Shown here: positions 10,981-21,074 of the stretch, one piece after another | How positions within the stretch are numbered: position 1 is the stretch's first letter | How the letters are laid out: every line of letters starts with the position of its first letter | Origin: Yponomeuta sedellus | Taxonomy: Eukaryota; Arthropoda; Insecta; Lepidoptera; Yponomeutidae | Length of the DNA stretch: 64,000 nucleotides | Reading direction: 5' to 3' | Assembly: GCA_934045075.1 (NCBI GenBank) | Contig: OW203747.1 | Coordinates: 12,429,894-12,493,893, forward strand | Position numbers and translations under genes: made by a program | Notes under the pieces: generated by a model | Told to the model about the DNA's origin: nothing | What the model saw: the letters and a program-made list of their open reading frames with translations, nothing else | The model's database searches: none

Positions 10981-11205
10981 ATTTATCTATCTATATTGAT
11001 CTGTTAAATTGCTCGTGTGTAATAATCATTTAATGTTCTCAGTCTAGCCTCAACGTCTAATGCATGTTATGAATTTTTTATCACACCAGCTGTGATGAGG
11101 AACTAATTCTTCGTCACGCGCCAATAGGAAAGCAATTTTAAACTGTTTAAATTTCGTTACGTCAGAAAGTAATAATTAGCTGGATGAAGTCTGAAACTTT
11201 CTATA

Positions 11206-11410
11206 GGTATAACATAACATTTACATACAAGCACATACATTGCTTCTGGCCCCACACTAGGATACCCTGTGTCGTAGGAACCAGAAAAAACGACAACACA
11301 AACATGTAAACATCCAAGACCTGGGATTTTTTTTTTTTGTTCCCAGCCGGGATTCGAATCCGGGACCGCATGGTAGACAGACGCGCTACCGCTACGCCAC
11401 AGAGGTCGTC
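11206..11410 (-). mobile_element. SINE-A, full length
   Basis: The minus-strand head is GACGACCTCTGTGGCGTAGC with GGTAGCGCGTCTG, then a B box GGATTCGAATCCCGG-like segment (plus GGGATTCGAATCCGGGA). The tail carries CAGGTCTTGGATGTTTACAT and ends with AGAAGCAATGTATGTGC. The tRNA-like promoter boxes are intact. Confidence 0.85.
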
Positions 11411-11981
11411 TTCAGGTCATCTTCTTTGTATATATAATTCTACTGTACGTGTGTTGTGTATGTTACTTAACTCCTCCTAAAAGGCTATAAAAATAAAAAA
11501 AGTTGTTTAATTAAAAATCCAGAAATACAGTAGGTATAAATTTTTTGAAGCGAAATTTTAATTAGGCTTAAAGAAGCGAAATTTTTATTAGGCACAGCCT
11601 GTGTCGTGAAAGTCGGGTAGAATACGCAAAATCATAATTAGCACCGGTTGACAGAACAGACAGATTTCAAAGGTATTTTTATATGCGTTTGGGGGCGCCC
11701 TGTATGGTTTTGATTCACAAATCAGCCCGGCAGATGGCGCTGCATGCAGGATAACGTCTTTCGGGTCCGCTAGTAGGTATATATTTTTTGAAGTGAAATA
11801 TTTATCAGCACTGCAAAATAATAGAATTACAAATATCTTTATTGATATGACTTTACACAGGGTGGATCTTAAAATTAACCAAACTAGAATGGGCCTGTGC
11901 TATGGTTACTTGAAAAAGCAGAAGATACTCGTAAATTCAATTACGAAGTGGTGCTCTTAAGGTGCTCTGGATTAATTAATA
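11411..11981. other. No recognisable content
   Basis: A short duplication of GAAGCGAAATTTT is seen near 11,548 and 11,573. No gene is visible. Confidence 0.4.
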
Positions 11982-12408
11982 TCTTTTCACACCAAACCGT
12001 TAAGGCGCTTTGAGGCGCTAACTAGCGCCATAAATGGAGTTAAATCAAAAATCCTAACATCTGTAATAATGGTTTTTAGAACATACAGCCTAAAACGTTT
12101 TATCAACATCCTAGGACTTAAATAAATTTCCGCTAAAAACGGCCGTTTTTGGCGAAATCGATTAAAGGCTAGGTTGTTGATCGTAAGATCTAGATTGTGA
12201 ATGCTAAAATAGTTAAATCGATTTTCGCTAAAACGGCCTTTTTTGGCGAAATCGATTAAAGGCCTAGGTTGTTGATCGTAGGCTCTAGATTGTAGGTGCT
12301 AAAATAGGTGTCATAGTGGTTAAGATTTATGATGTTAACTCTAAAACAAGTTTCCATTTGTGGCGCTAGTTAGCGCATCAGAGCGCCTTAACGAATTGGT
12401 GTGAAGAT
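11982..12408. mobile_element. Inverted-repeat element (MITE) with internal duplication
   Basis: About 56 bp at each end are imperfect inverted repeats: CACACCAAACCGTTAAGGCG and GCTAACTAGCGCC at the left, their complements at 12,361-12,408. Inside, a ~94-bp unit (with GGCGAAATCGATTAAAGG and AGGTTGTTGATCGTA) occurs twice in tandem from about 12,133. ATTAATTAATA lies 5' (11,971-11,981) and 3' (12,416-12,426), but 7 extra bases separate the right copy from the repeat end, so it may be chance. No ORF is present. Confidence 0.75.
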
Positions 12409-12497
12409 AAATTTAATTAATTAATACTGGTTTATGTTTTTGGCTTCCACGACACAGGTTATCTTAGTGTGGGCCCAGAAGTAATGTACGTCAATAT

Positions 12498-12806
12498 CAA
12501 CCCTTGTAAGCCCATACTTCTGTGCCACGGGTCTCTTCTTACATCGCAGGCAGGGTAGGCCATACTCCACCACGGGAGCCATGCCCGGGTTGGTGGAATA
12601 AATTATCAAGCCGCCCATAAGGTCTCTGACATGGCTTAACGACTGCTATTACATGACAGCCGGCACCAACGCCTTAACGTGCCTTGCGAAGCACGGAAGC
12701 GTTCGGGAAAATGTCACTAGTGGTACTCACGGGACGGTCGCTCATCCTGCACACGAACGCGCCTGTTGTTCCTTAGTTCAAGTGATTGATTCCAATCACT
12801 CGGTTT
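12498..12806 (-). mobile_element. 5S-SINE, near full length
   Basis: Tail at left (CAACCCTTGTAAGCCC), head at right (GTGATTGATTCCAATCACTC). Part of the GTGGAGGATTGTAAGACAG block has been lost near 12,595. Confidence 0.8.
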
Positions 12807-12829
12807 GACTAACCTAAATGTTTTGTTAA

Positions 12830-13831
12830 ATATAGTTGTATAATCAATAACTACTTATAGAAATAAGTGTTTAAACTTAGATTGGTAGTACATGCAGCAT
12901 AGACGGAGCCCTCAGAGGGCGCGAACTATGTACAACGCGTCCCATCTCTTTCACGCCCTCGTCCCACGCCCTTCCAGTGTGTCCCAGACCTTAGACAAAT
13001 CAAATCAAATATTATTTATTGATAGAAACAAATTACATACGGCGAGATGTTAAAATACAATACAATATGTACTTACATTTCTACAGTATAATATCCTGAC
13101 CGGTCTCCGGTCAGGAATTCCTGCTGTAAACCGGTCAAAATACTTAGAAGTTTGCCAGTGGAATTGATTTCCCACACACTAGATCGTTATTGTTACATGT
13201 GGATATCTTAATTCATAGCATTGTATAAGAATTAATAAAATATGCAACTAGCAACAACCAAAAAGATACTACTACCCTACGTACTAGTAAAAAATACTGT
13301 ATGAAGGCAAGGTAGGTTCTCGTTCTCGTTGTAACCAAGTGAAGTGGAGCTCTTTATTAAACAATATTCCCAGTTAAAGGAGGTCTTCGTTAACTGGACT
13401 CTCGGTACTGACTAATACAGAGCAAGAAAATTGTTCAGAGTGAACACAATATATTTTTTTCTGATATTTCAGTCGAATCAGATTATTAATAAATTACATA
13501 AATTGCATTACATATTTAAATTTGAAGTTGTTTTTTCTTTAAAAAAATAACTTTACATGCTTTTTTCTAACATGCATTACACTTTCTTATATTTTTTTTT
13601 ACATTAATTATTTTTAGTCTATAACTAAGCCTTTTCCTTTATATACATATTATATATACATAAGTCCTACATAGATCTGTTATATCGAACACAAGTAAAT
13701 GTACGTAATATTACATAAAAATTATAAAGATATGTTATACATTTAATGCATAGGTACTATAAATTATTTTTATTATTATAAATTATTTATTTAAATAGTT
13801 TATTTATAACCCTTTAAACAATACATATTAA
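12830..13831. other. AT-rich, no gene recognised
   Basis: Contains a short palindrome CCTGACCGGTCTCCGGTCAGG at about 13,095. The right part may be the 3' UTR of the LINE remnant that follows on the minus strand. Confidence 0.4.
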
Positions 13832-14266
13832 TCATTTGATTACTCTTAGTATATTCTCAGTTGATTCATAATCCAATTCGCCCAGAAATGTTGTAAGAAG
13901 CCTTTTACATTGAAATTTCGTGCAATCATGTAAATATAATAATTTCCCGACCTTATTATACAAATATGGCGCAAAGAACAAAGAAAAGTCCTGAGCAAAC
14001 GCAGTTTTACAGGAAGGAACCTTATATATGGCATGTTTCCTTCTATGTGTAACAACATCTACTCCTGGCAGTGAATGTTTCCGTAGTAATATTTGTTTAA
14101 TGAATAATTGACGTATAGTTAAAACTTGAAATTCCCGGTATAGGTTTCTTGTAGGGTATTGATATTTCTTAAACATTGCTATCCTCATAGACCATCTTGA
14201 GCCGCTCCGAGCTCCGCTCATATTGTTCCGGCTTTCCTGTAGATTAGCCCGGCACAATATTTAAGT
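13832..14266 (-). pseudogene. Jockey/CR1-type LINE, RT C-terminal remnant
   Basis: The minus-strand frame (141 residues) has the region after the reverse transcriptase core found in jockey- and CR1-like LINEs: LYREFQVLTIRQLFIKQILL, then HRRKHAIYKVPSCKTAFAQ and FAPYLYNKVGKLLYL. The polymerase core and endonuclease are absent, so it is a 5'-truncated copy. It keeps a clean stop at 13,832. I judge it a transposon relic rather than a host gene because of the family resemblance and lack of upstream exons. Confidence 0.7.
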
Positions 14267-14467
14267 TTAATCTTTCCTAAGCGCACACTACAATGCCTTC
14301 CGTTGTACAGAGTGCTGTAAAAAGTTCTGACAGAATATGAGGAGGTTATTCCTAAATTCTATGTTAGCATCTTGAAAAAAAAATTTGAGTCTCTTTCTGA
14401 AATCGCGAATGAAAGAATAATTTTTATTATACAGAAAAAAATATTTTTAATTGAAACATGTGAATCA

Positions 14468-14808
14468 CTCGTAGCCCCGACTGCCTGAGTGATCTTAAAC
14501 GATTACGAAGCTTAAACAACGTTCAGTGCATGGATGGGTGAACCGTCTATGACAAATGCTAGTGGCATATTTCTTAGAGGTTCCGTGCTTCGTAAGGCAC
14601 GGTAAGCAGTTGATACCGGCTGCCGTCTATAGATCGCAGTCGTTAAGCCAATGGCGGCTTCAAAACTTCTATCGGTAGGACGCCCACTAGTCTAGCAAGC
14701 CTCCGCCAATCTGGACTTGGCCCCGGTGGTAGAGTATAGCCTATACCTTCCTCAGGGAAGAATCCCGTGCCCCTCGGAGGGGACATAGTGGGTTGATGAT
14801 GATGATGA
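14468..14808 (+). mobile_element. 5S-SINE, divergent subfamily, full length
   Basis: The head has CGATTACGAAGCTTAAACAA, CGTTCAGTGCATGGATGGGTG and CCGTCTATGAC, matching 5S rRNA through box A and box C. The body carries CTAGTGGCATATTTC and GGCGGCTTCAAAACTTC. The tail is CCCCTCGGAGGGGACAT, ending in a (GAT)n run. This is the clearest full-length member of the subfamily. Confidence 0.85.
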
Positions 14809-15052
14809 ATTGAAACTTACCTTTTATGCTAAGCGTGTGGATTTGCTAAGTTAATGGAGGATCATTTACTAAAGATTGAAGATGTTTATTCAAACAAAAA
14901 TAGAAAAAACTACAGTTGTTGATTTCTGCCAAACTTTGTCAAATTGAGGTTAAGTGCGGGAACATCAGGCTTAACTCACTAGCTATAGGTAGCCAGAACC
15001 AGCCTTTTTTTCTTTTTCCGTGTTTTTTTTTTCAAGACACCTGTTAAATGTT

Positions 15053-15245
15053 GACGACCTCTGTGGCGTAGCGGTATCGCATCCGCCTACCATGGAAGAG
15101 GTCCCGGGTTCGAACCTCGGCGAACAAAGAAAAATCTAGGTCTTGGATTTTTACATGTTTGTGATGTCATTGTTTCTGGTTCCCACGAGGGTATCGTACT
15201 GTGGGGCCAGAAGCAATGTTTGTGCCTGTATGTAAATGTTAGGTT
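15053..15245 (+). mobile_element. SINE-A
   Basis: The head GACGACCTCTGTGGCGTAGC is intact. The B box reads GGGTTCGAACCTCGG. The tail ends with AGAAGCAATGTTTGTGCCTG. Confidence 0.85.
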
Positions 15246-15391
15246 AAATGTTTGGTCTTGTATGAATCCCTGTGCCGTCCCGAGTAACCCAGGTCACCTA
15301 AACTTAGTCTGATTTTTTTTTGTAATTTTAATTCTTTGTTTTAGAACAAGAATTATTAGCATTAAGATGTCTTAAGAAGAGATGGTCAGAG

Positions 15392-15528
15392 TAAAGTTTT
15401 TTTCCCGCTGCCTTTTTCTCCACTACTATGCGGCCCGAAGGCAGCGGCTTACATTTTACATTGTCATTGAGCTAACAGAATGTAAATTCTTTACGTTAAA
15501 ATTAATTGATTTGATTTGATTAAAATCG
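15392..15528. repeat. rep-H copy
   Basis: Matches the copy at 8,440 across CCCGCTGCCTTTTTCTCCAC and CGAAGGCAGCGGCTTACATT, and extends to a TTGATTTGATT end. Confidence 0.7.
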
Positions 15529-15827
15529 CTTCTGAACAACTCGAACTTGTTTGAACCCCATATATACGTTTAATACAAACTTACCCCTTCCTAAGCCCAA
15601 ATTCAACTGAGCCGTCAGCTATAATCTAATTTAAACCGAATAATTTAACCCTAAAGAGACGCGATTCCCGCCTTTTGTTAGGTTCCCGCCAAAACTGCGG
15701 CGGCCATTTTGTTGCCACCGCCATTTTGTTGTTGTAATTGAGGTGCGAAGAAATGTTTATTATCTTTAAAGATGGCGAGATGTAAAGATAGGTAAAATAA
15801 ATTAAACATTCCGCACATAAATTAATT
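15529..15827. other. No recognisable content
   Basis: Contains paired GCGGCCATTTTGTTG and CCGCCATTTTGTTG words near 15,700-15,735. No gene is visible. Confidence 0.35.
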
Positions 15828-16378
15828 TTTTTTTTTTATTTATTTATACGAAAACAAACAGTCTTACAATAACATTAACAATAGTCTTAAAAAGAAATAG
15901 ACCTATAGTTTTCCGAATTTACAATTTTGGAAAACAAAAATTAACTATATTTTTAAATTCCTGAAAAAATAACATGCAATACCTGCTAAACAAAACAAAG
16001 CATCAATAAAATTACAGGTTACTAATTATTTAGCCAACTTTCAGCCTAATAACTGAATTTTTGAATGAGTTTAGTGTGCTGCCGAACATATCAATTTCAC
16101 TCAACTTATCATTATAAAGTTTACATGTTCGTCGGATAAAACGATTCTGTCCACAACGTGTGCCATCACAAGATAGTGAAAACAGGTCTCTCTTGCGTGA
16201 CCCTCTACGGGGAACTTTGAAACTTATTTTATGTAACAGGGATGAGGAGTCAATAATATTATTAAGGATTTTAAAAAGTATAACAAGATCAGCAACAATT
16301 AATGCTGAGATTGGTCTGAAACTTTTAGCTTTGAAGTCGCTAATCATTAAATACATTGTGATTTTTAGGATCCATGTC
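15828..16378 (-). pseudogene. Jockey-like LINE 3' end with poly(A)
   Basis: On the minus strand an open frame (16,356-16,030) carries the C-terminal jockey-type region: LVILFKILNNIIDSSSLL, FKVPRRGSRKRDLFSL and FIRRTCKLYNDKL. A 3' UTR of about 190 bases ends in an A-run (T-run at 15,828-15,840 on the plus strand). The 5' end is truncated and abuts a 5S-SINE at 16,384. No catalytic RT motif remains. Confidence 0.75.
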
Positions 16379-16383
16379 AGTGT

Positions 16384-16662
16384 AGCCTAGTCGATCCGGG
16401 TGATTGGGATCAATTACTTGAGTTAAGCAACAAGCGCGGTCAAGTGCGGGATGGGTGACTGTCCCGTGGCTACCCCTAGTGGTATTTTTTCCGAGCGCTT
16501 CCGTGCTTCACAAGGCACGTTAAGCCCTTGGTTGCGGCTGTCATATAATAGCAGTCGTTAAGCCACGTCACAGGCCTTATGGGCGGCTTGAAAACTTCTG
16601 ACAGTAAGGCCCGTCGCTGTCTTACAATCCTCCACCAACCCGGACTCAACCCCCGTAGTCAA
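16384..16662 (+). mobile_element. 5S-SINE, head to mid-tail
   Basis: Begins GTAGCCTAGTCGATCC, contains GAGTTAAGCAACAAGCGCGG and GGGATGGGTGACTGTCCCG, and runs to about CCCCCGTAGTC near 16,660, where the tail is cut. Confidence 0.8.
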
Positions 16663-16989
16663 GCTCATGTCCTCCAAGTGTCACGCTCGCTAGAGAGAAC
16701 ACAGTATCCTTACACCTGTCTCTAATTAGAATGTTTGTACTTTGGTAGCGTGATAAGTTGCGTGAGACACGGTTGGCGGAATTTAATAATAGGAAGTTAC
16801 GCTTACCCGTCGGGGCTTGTAGGAAATGAATGGCCGATTGAGGAGGTGACTTTGTGCAAAAAACTATTATTTCAAATAAAATCAAATATTATTTATCTAT
16901 AGAAACAACTTCCAGTGAGATGTTAAAATACAATATAACATATTTTAAAATAGCAATAAATTACTAAGTCTCTGTCCCTATACTCCGCC
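16663..16989. other. No recognisable content
   Basis: The right part (about 16,880-16,950) resembles the sequence at 13,000-13,080 (AATATTATTTAT and GAGATGTTAAAATACAATA), so it is probably an unclassified repeat. Confidence 0.4.
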
Positions 16990-17172
16990 TATCCCTACCA
17001 CGAAGGTATTTTTTTATTTTGCCCTTTGCTACTGTATTCCTAATTGGTCGGAGTTTGTCCGCCTGGGACGTCCTTTGCCGGCCGTTCCACCCACATTCGC
17101 TATTTAGAGGTGTTTCGTCAATCTTTCTTCCTTTCTCTTCTTCACACGTCCAAAACAACGCTACATTCCTTT
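16990..17172 (-). pseudogene. LINE-T fragment 1
   Basis: A minus-strand non-LTR retrotransposon fragment. It encodes a short run with FWTCEEEKGRKID and GRQRTSQADKLRP, and contains GGACGTCCCAGGCGGAC, shared with fragment 2 (17,343-17,565) and the copy at 30,075. The frame is degraded. Confidence 0.6.
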
Positions 17173-17233
17173 CTACATACATACATACATACATACATAC
17201 ATACATACATACATACATACATACATACATACA

Positions 17234-17267
<34 letters not shown>

Positions 17268-17342
17268 CATACATACATACATACATACATACATACATAC
17301 ATACATACATACATACATACATACATACATACATACATACAT
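17173..17342. repeat. (CATA)n microsatellite
   Basis: About 42 CATA units with one TATA interruption near 17,262. On the minus strand it is (TATG)n and follows directly the GCGTGAGGTTATG 3' end of LINE-T fragment 2, so it is probably that element's expanded tail. Open frames through it are artefacts of the repeat. Confidence 0.97.
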
Positions 17343-17565
17343 AACCTCACGCTTGTATCCCAGAGGGATAGGCAAAGACCAGGGACTGCCACTTGCCACG
17401 ATCCTGACATATCACCTTCGCTTTATCAACGTTCATAAGTCGTTGCATGCACGCCGGTTACGGGTACTTTTTATCTTTCCTTTTGCTAATACATCTCCTT
17501 TTCGGTCGATGTATGTCCGCCTGGGACGTCCCTCATTCCTTTCTCATTTCTATTTTTATTCTTGC
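17343..17565 (-). pseudogene. LINE-T 3' end, fragment 2
   Basis: The minus strand reads through the C-terminal LINE region (CGTGCATGCAACGACTTATG, GTTGATAAAGCGAAGGTGAT, GTGGCAGTCCCTGGTC) to the 3' end GGTTATG and the (TATG)n tail. Parallel copies at 30,075, 38,835 and 62,640 keep the same 3' terminus. Confidence 0.7.
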
Positions 17566-17785
17566 TCCTAATAATGTGTATTTATTTTCCTTAGCATATT
17601 TATTATTTATAGGCTTCTTCGATTTGCTCTCAAATAACCATGACGCGTGGGCACACGATAAACAACTTGTACTATAGGAAAACTTTGAAGTCGGAAAAAA
17701 ATCAAATTATCTTTTCCAGGCTTATAGAACATGAGTATTTTTTTGTGATTTTTACACCGTAAACATGGTTGGTACTGACGTGTAA
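17566..17785. other. No recognisable content
   Basis: Short AT-rich spacer. Confidence 0.4.
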
Positions 17786-17981
17786 AACATAACATAACAT
17801 TTACATACAGGCACACACATTGCTTCTGGCCCCACACTAGGATACCCTGTGTCGTGGGAACCAGAAACAACGACATCACAAACATGTAGACATCCAAGAC
17901 CTGGGGTTTTTTTTTTGAATCCCGATTCGAACCCTCTTGCATGTTAGGTAGATGCGCTACCGCTACGCCACAGAAGTCGTC
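17786..17981 (-). mobile_element. SINE-A
   Basis: Tail at left (GCTTCTGGCCCCACACTAGG on the plus strand), head at right ending in AAGTCGTC. The B box is damaged (GATTCGAACCCTC). Confidence 0.8.
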
Positions 17982-18163
17982 GATCAGAACAAACTTTATC
18001 GTATTTATTTGGGTAAATGTAACAGGATGTCACATACACCCAAATGAATTCTGTATAGGCTGCGTATATTTGTAGTTGTTACTTAAATAAAAAGGGGTAC
18101 ATTACATACAAGACATTACAATATTTATTTGCGCGAGACAATTTATTTTACACGGTAGACATA
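17982..18163. other. No recognisable content
   Basis: AT-rich spacer between SINE-A and SINE-F-like copies. Confidence 0.4.
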
Positions 18164-18500
18164 ATCGAAGCGCTGGTAGCCCCAGTGGGTAGAACATTGG
18201 ACTTGGAAGCGTGAGGCCCAGGTTCGATTCCCAGTGCGGGTAGGAACCTATTATTTTGTCTATTTTCAAAGTTACGTCCATCTGCGACTTTGTGTGGCAG
18301 TAACACGCACTAAATGTGAAGTAACAGAGAAAACCCGCAGTAAGTCGATTCCGCACGTATTGAGTAGTCTTTCCTGTGGGCTAGGCCGACTAAGCTGTCA
18401 GGATGGTATAGGTGCTGGGCTAGCCTACACCATCTAAAACAATGTCCCAGGCTCTACAGCGCCCGAGTGGTCTCTTTACCCATCTAGTACGAGTGCAGGT
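18164..18500 (+). mobile_element. SINE-F-like, tRNA-headed
   Basis: The head has GGTAGCCCCAGTGGGTAGAA and AGGTTCGATTCCCAG. The body has CAAAGTTACGTCCATCTGCG. The 3' part carries AGGTGCTGGGCTAGCCTACA and a segment (ACCCATCTAGTACGAGTG) whose reverse relatives occur at 57,115 and 59,680. Confidence 0.75.
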
Positions 18501-18508
18501 GTCACTTT

Positions 18509-18708
18509 GACGACCTCTGTAGCGTAGCGGTAGCGCGTCTGCCTACCATGCGAGGTCCCGGGTTCGAATCCCGGCTGGAAACAAAAAAAAATCCTAGGTC
18601 TTGGATGTTAACATGTTTGTGTTGTGGTTGTTTCTGGTTCCCACCACACAGGGTATCCTAGTGTGGGGCCAGAAGCAATGTAGGTATGTGCTTGTATGTA
18701 AATGTTAC
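18509..18708 (+). mobile_element. SINE-A, full length
   Basis: Both promoter boxes are clear: GTAGCGTAGCGGTAGCGCG and GGTTCGAATCCCGGC. The tail includes TAGGTCTTGGATGTTAACAT and AGTGTGGGGCCAGAAGCAAT. Confidence 0.88.
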
Positions 18709-19805
18709 TAAAAATGTCACTGGATGCTGCATAAATCATTATGCAGATGCAGAGGGCAAAGATATCTTTGTAGATCACGTAGGGAAATGTAAAAAAAATG
18801 AACTTAAATACTTATTAAGATGGAGGTTTCTTGAAACTTTGCTTACATTTTCTGGTCGGTACACTGTCTTCCAATCTTTTCTATACCTAGAAGATGCCAG
18901 CTCAAAGGAAGGGAAACTTCTCGTGTATCCAAAATTAATTTCCTGAGGATTCACGCGTACACAAGCTCAAAATAGTCGGATGTCTGAGGTAATTCTAAAC
19001 CTAGCGGACACTTCAATCACGCGATGTCGTTTTGACGCGGCGTTTCAAATTCGAATCGTGAATAAAGAAGACGGAAGATAATACACCCTCTGTCTTCCTT
19101 ACTCATGCTTCGATCGGATCAGACTCACGCTACGGAACGTAGGCCTGAACACTCACGCCGGCGTTCGAAATGAAATGTAAAGGTTTTATTCAAAGTAGCG
19201 CCAAAACTGCGGTTTAATGAACGTTACAATTCAAACTCCTCCGTGGATAGCAGATACACAATAAACAACAAGAGCTTTAAACGAAAATGGGAATAAACTC
19301 GCTCTCGAAAAAACACTCTCACGCAGCCATATGCATTTTAAGTGTGCCCATACACAAAACTCTCAGCATAGGAATATATTATTTAACCATAGCAACACCG
19401 CCAAATGTTTCTCTTAACGATTTGATAGATGGCGCTAGTATCAATAAAAAAACTGAATTTTTGTTTTCCATGTTGCCATAGCATGCACTGACCGCCGCGC
19501 CGTGAAATAAAAAATAGTTTTTGAGCAGAACAAAACTTAATTTAATTTAAGTAACTCTGAACCCTATCTAAATTAAATTGTATCTTGGGGTCTAGTACTC
19601 CATTCTGTTTGAACTTAAATATAACATAACTAATTGGAATACAAAAACATAGAATATATAAAGTATATCAACGTTCGAAATTGCACTTCTGTGCCTGAAT
19701 TCATCTTGAATTCTTGGCATATGTCATTTGGCGTCAATTTGACGCTACGCTTTAGTAACTGAAGCTGTGTGACGCTTATGTGTGTTATATTAATGGAAAC
19801 GTGAC
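18709..19805. other. No recognised gene
   Basis: An open frame runs from inside SINE-A to 18,946 (product containing LRWRFLETLLTFSGRYTVFQ) but I recognise no family. About 19,185-19,245 carries a short repeat (CAAAGTAGCGCCAAAACTGC) also seen near 48,365 and 51,222. Confidence 0.4.
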
Positions 19806-19858
19806 TATCGATTCAGTTCTCATGCATTACTATCGATTCAGTTCTCATGCATTACTTT
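19806..19858 (+). repeat. 25-bp unit in tandem beside a transposon
   Basis: Two abutting copies start at 19,806 and 19,831 (TATCGATTCAGTTCTCATGC then ATTAC). A third, in the same orientation, lies at 23,297-23,324, immediately outside the opposite end of the transposon at 19,885-23,294. Confidence 0.95.
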
Positions 19859-19884
19859 ATTCGTACCCTGAAGAACATGTAATT

Positions 19885-19898
19885 AAAGGATGATGGGC
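19885..19898 (+). repeat. Left terminal inverted repeat
   Basis: AAAGGATGATGGGC; exact reverse complement at the right end. Confidence 0.85.
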
Positions 19899-20448
19899 GT
19901 TTTGGTCCTTATGTCCAATCAAGATGAGTCATATGTCGTTGGATAGCTCTTTTCAAGTGAAAAAATAAATTCTATGAAGACGAATCCGTATGAATTGTCC
20001 ATTTTGAAATATGCTCGTCGGAAAGTACCATTTTTTGCTCTAAATAGAAATTAGAAAAATTCATATCTCTGGTTTAACTCAACCGATGCTCATGATTTTT
20101 ACGAAAATCACATCTATGCATACTCTGTCATAAATCATTAGAGCGAGACAGCGACATTGCGCTCTCTCTCCCACTCACGGTCACGGGTAACGCTGGAATT
20201 CGGTTTTGACCCCTCTCGCGCTCCGGGACACGGCGCGGGGGCAGGTATGTTAGGGTGAGGAACGCTTGGCCGCTTGCGCAGGTAGTCAGTCGTTTGCTGA
20301 TATTGTGTTAAGTGCTACGTTATTACGCTCCTCATTGTTCACATCGACTTTGACCTTGGCATCATTTTGGACTCTGTTACCCGTTTTATTTGTTGACCGT
20401 GGCTTTATATTGGACTTGGGTGCTTAACGATTGGATTGTTTCGTTGCA

Positions 20449-20586
20449 ATGGAACGTTACCGTAACTGTGTAATGTGCCGAAGAGGGCTATACCGAGGCA
20501 GATATCAAGTACGCGTTCTGTCGGAAGCCTTGACAAGAACACACGTGGAGCTAGTAACATTTATACGAGAAAACGCTGCTCTGGAG
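20449..20586 (+). CDS. Transposase exon 1 (Cys-motif N-terminus)
   Basis: The 46-codon exon starts at ATG 20,449 and has CVMCRRGLYRGR, the first half of a cysteine motif, followed by a helical stretch. It ends on a codon boundary at GAG, with a GT donor (GAG|GTTTGT) at 20,587. Spliced to exon 2 at 21,075 it restores a second motif, RVCYRCWQ, giving a CxxC...CxxC zinc-binding N-terminus as expected in this transposase family. Reading through the donor also yields CTYC and a stop at 20,679, so retention of the intron gives a short truncated product. Confidence 0.75.
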
Positions 20587-21074
20587 GTTTGTACCTATTG
20601 CACTCGATCCTCACTGAACCTTCGATATAAAAGGAAACCAATTGAAATCATGTGCAACTGCATCCCAGATCTATTCTAGTAGTAAATGAGGTAACGAAGA
20701 CGTAAAAGTGAAAACCGATTGATAAGTGATTCTGGTCGCTTAAAGAACATTCAAGTGATTCCTTTTTCACTTTTACGTCTTCCACGATGTATTTACCACC
20801 AAAACAAGGCCTACACAAAACCACAACCAATTACTGTGGTTGCGGTTTTGTGTGGTTGTGTGTATGCCTTGTTTTCGTACACACAACTACAGAAAACCGC
20901 AACCAGATCTCTGAGAAATCTGTGAATCTGTGGCATATATTTGACGATTCGCACACCTTCTGACAGAAAAACAAATCCCTCCCACAAATGACCCCCAATG
21001 CGTTATTTTGTTAGGTATTTTTCGGAAACCAAAGTTGTTTTTCTTTTCCTTACATTTTCATATATCATTTTCAG
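20587..21074 (+). other. Inferred phase-0 intron with two hairpins
   Basis: The donor is GAG|GTTTGT and the acceptor ATTTTCAG|GTCGTG at 21,074. Two long inverted repeats sit in tandem: arms at about 20,695-20,712 and 20,766-20,784 (GACGTAAAAGTGAAAA and complement), and arms at about 20,803-20,833 and 20,843-20,875 built on AACAAGGC and CAAAACCACAACC. Such hairpins could hinder or promote splicing; that is inference. Confidence 0.65.

Noticed and set aside
12416..12426. 11-bp target duplication of the 11,982 MITE
   Set aside because: Very AT-rich and separated from the right end by 7 bases, so not reported as certain.
13832..14257. Host gene of 141 residues
   Set aside because: The sequence pattern is that of a jockey/CR1 LINE C-terminus, lacks upstream exons and sits among SINEs.
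17019..17571. Long open frames on both strands through the CATA array
   Set aside because: A 4-base repeat without stops keeps several frames open. The translated product is a periodic artefact. The same applies to 37,186-37,705.
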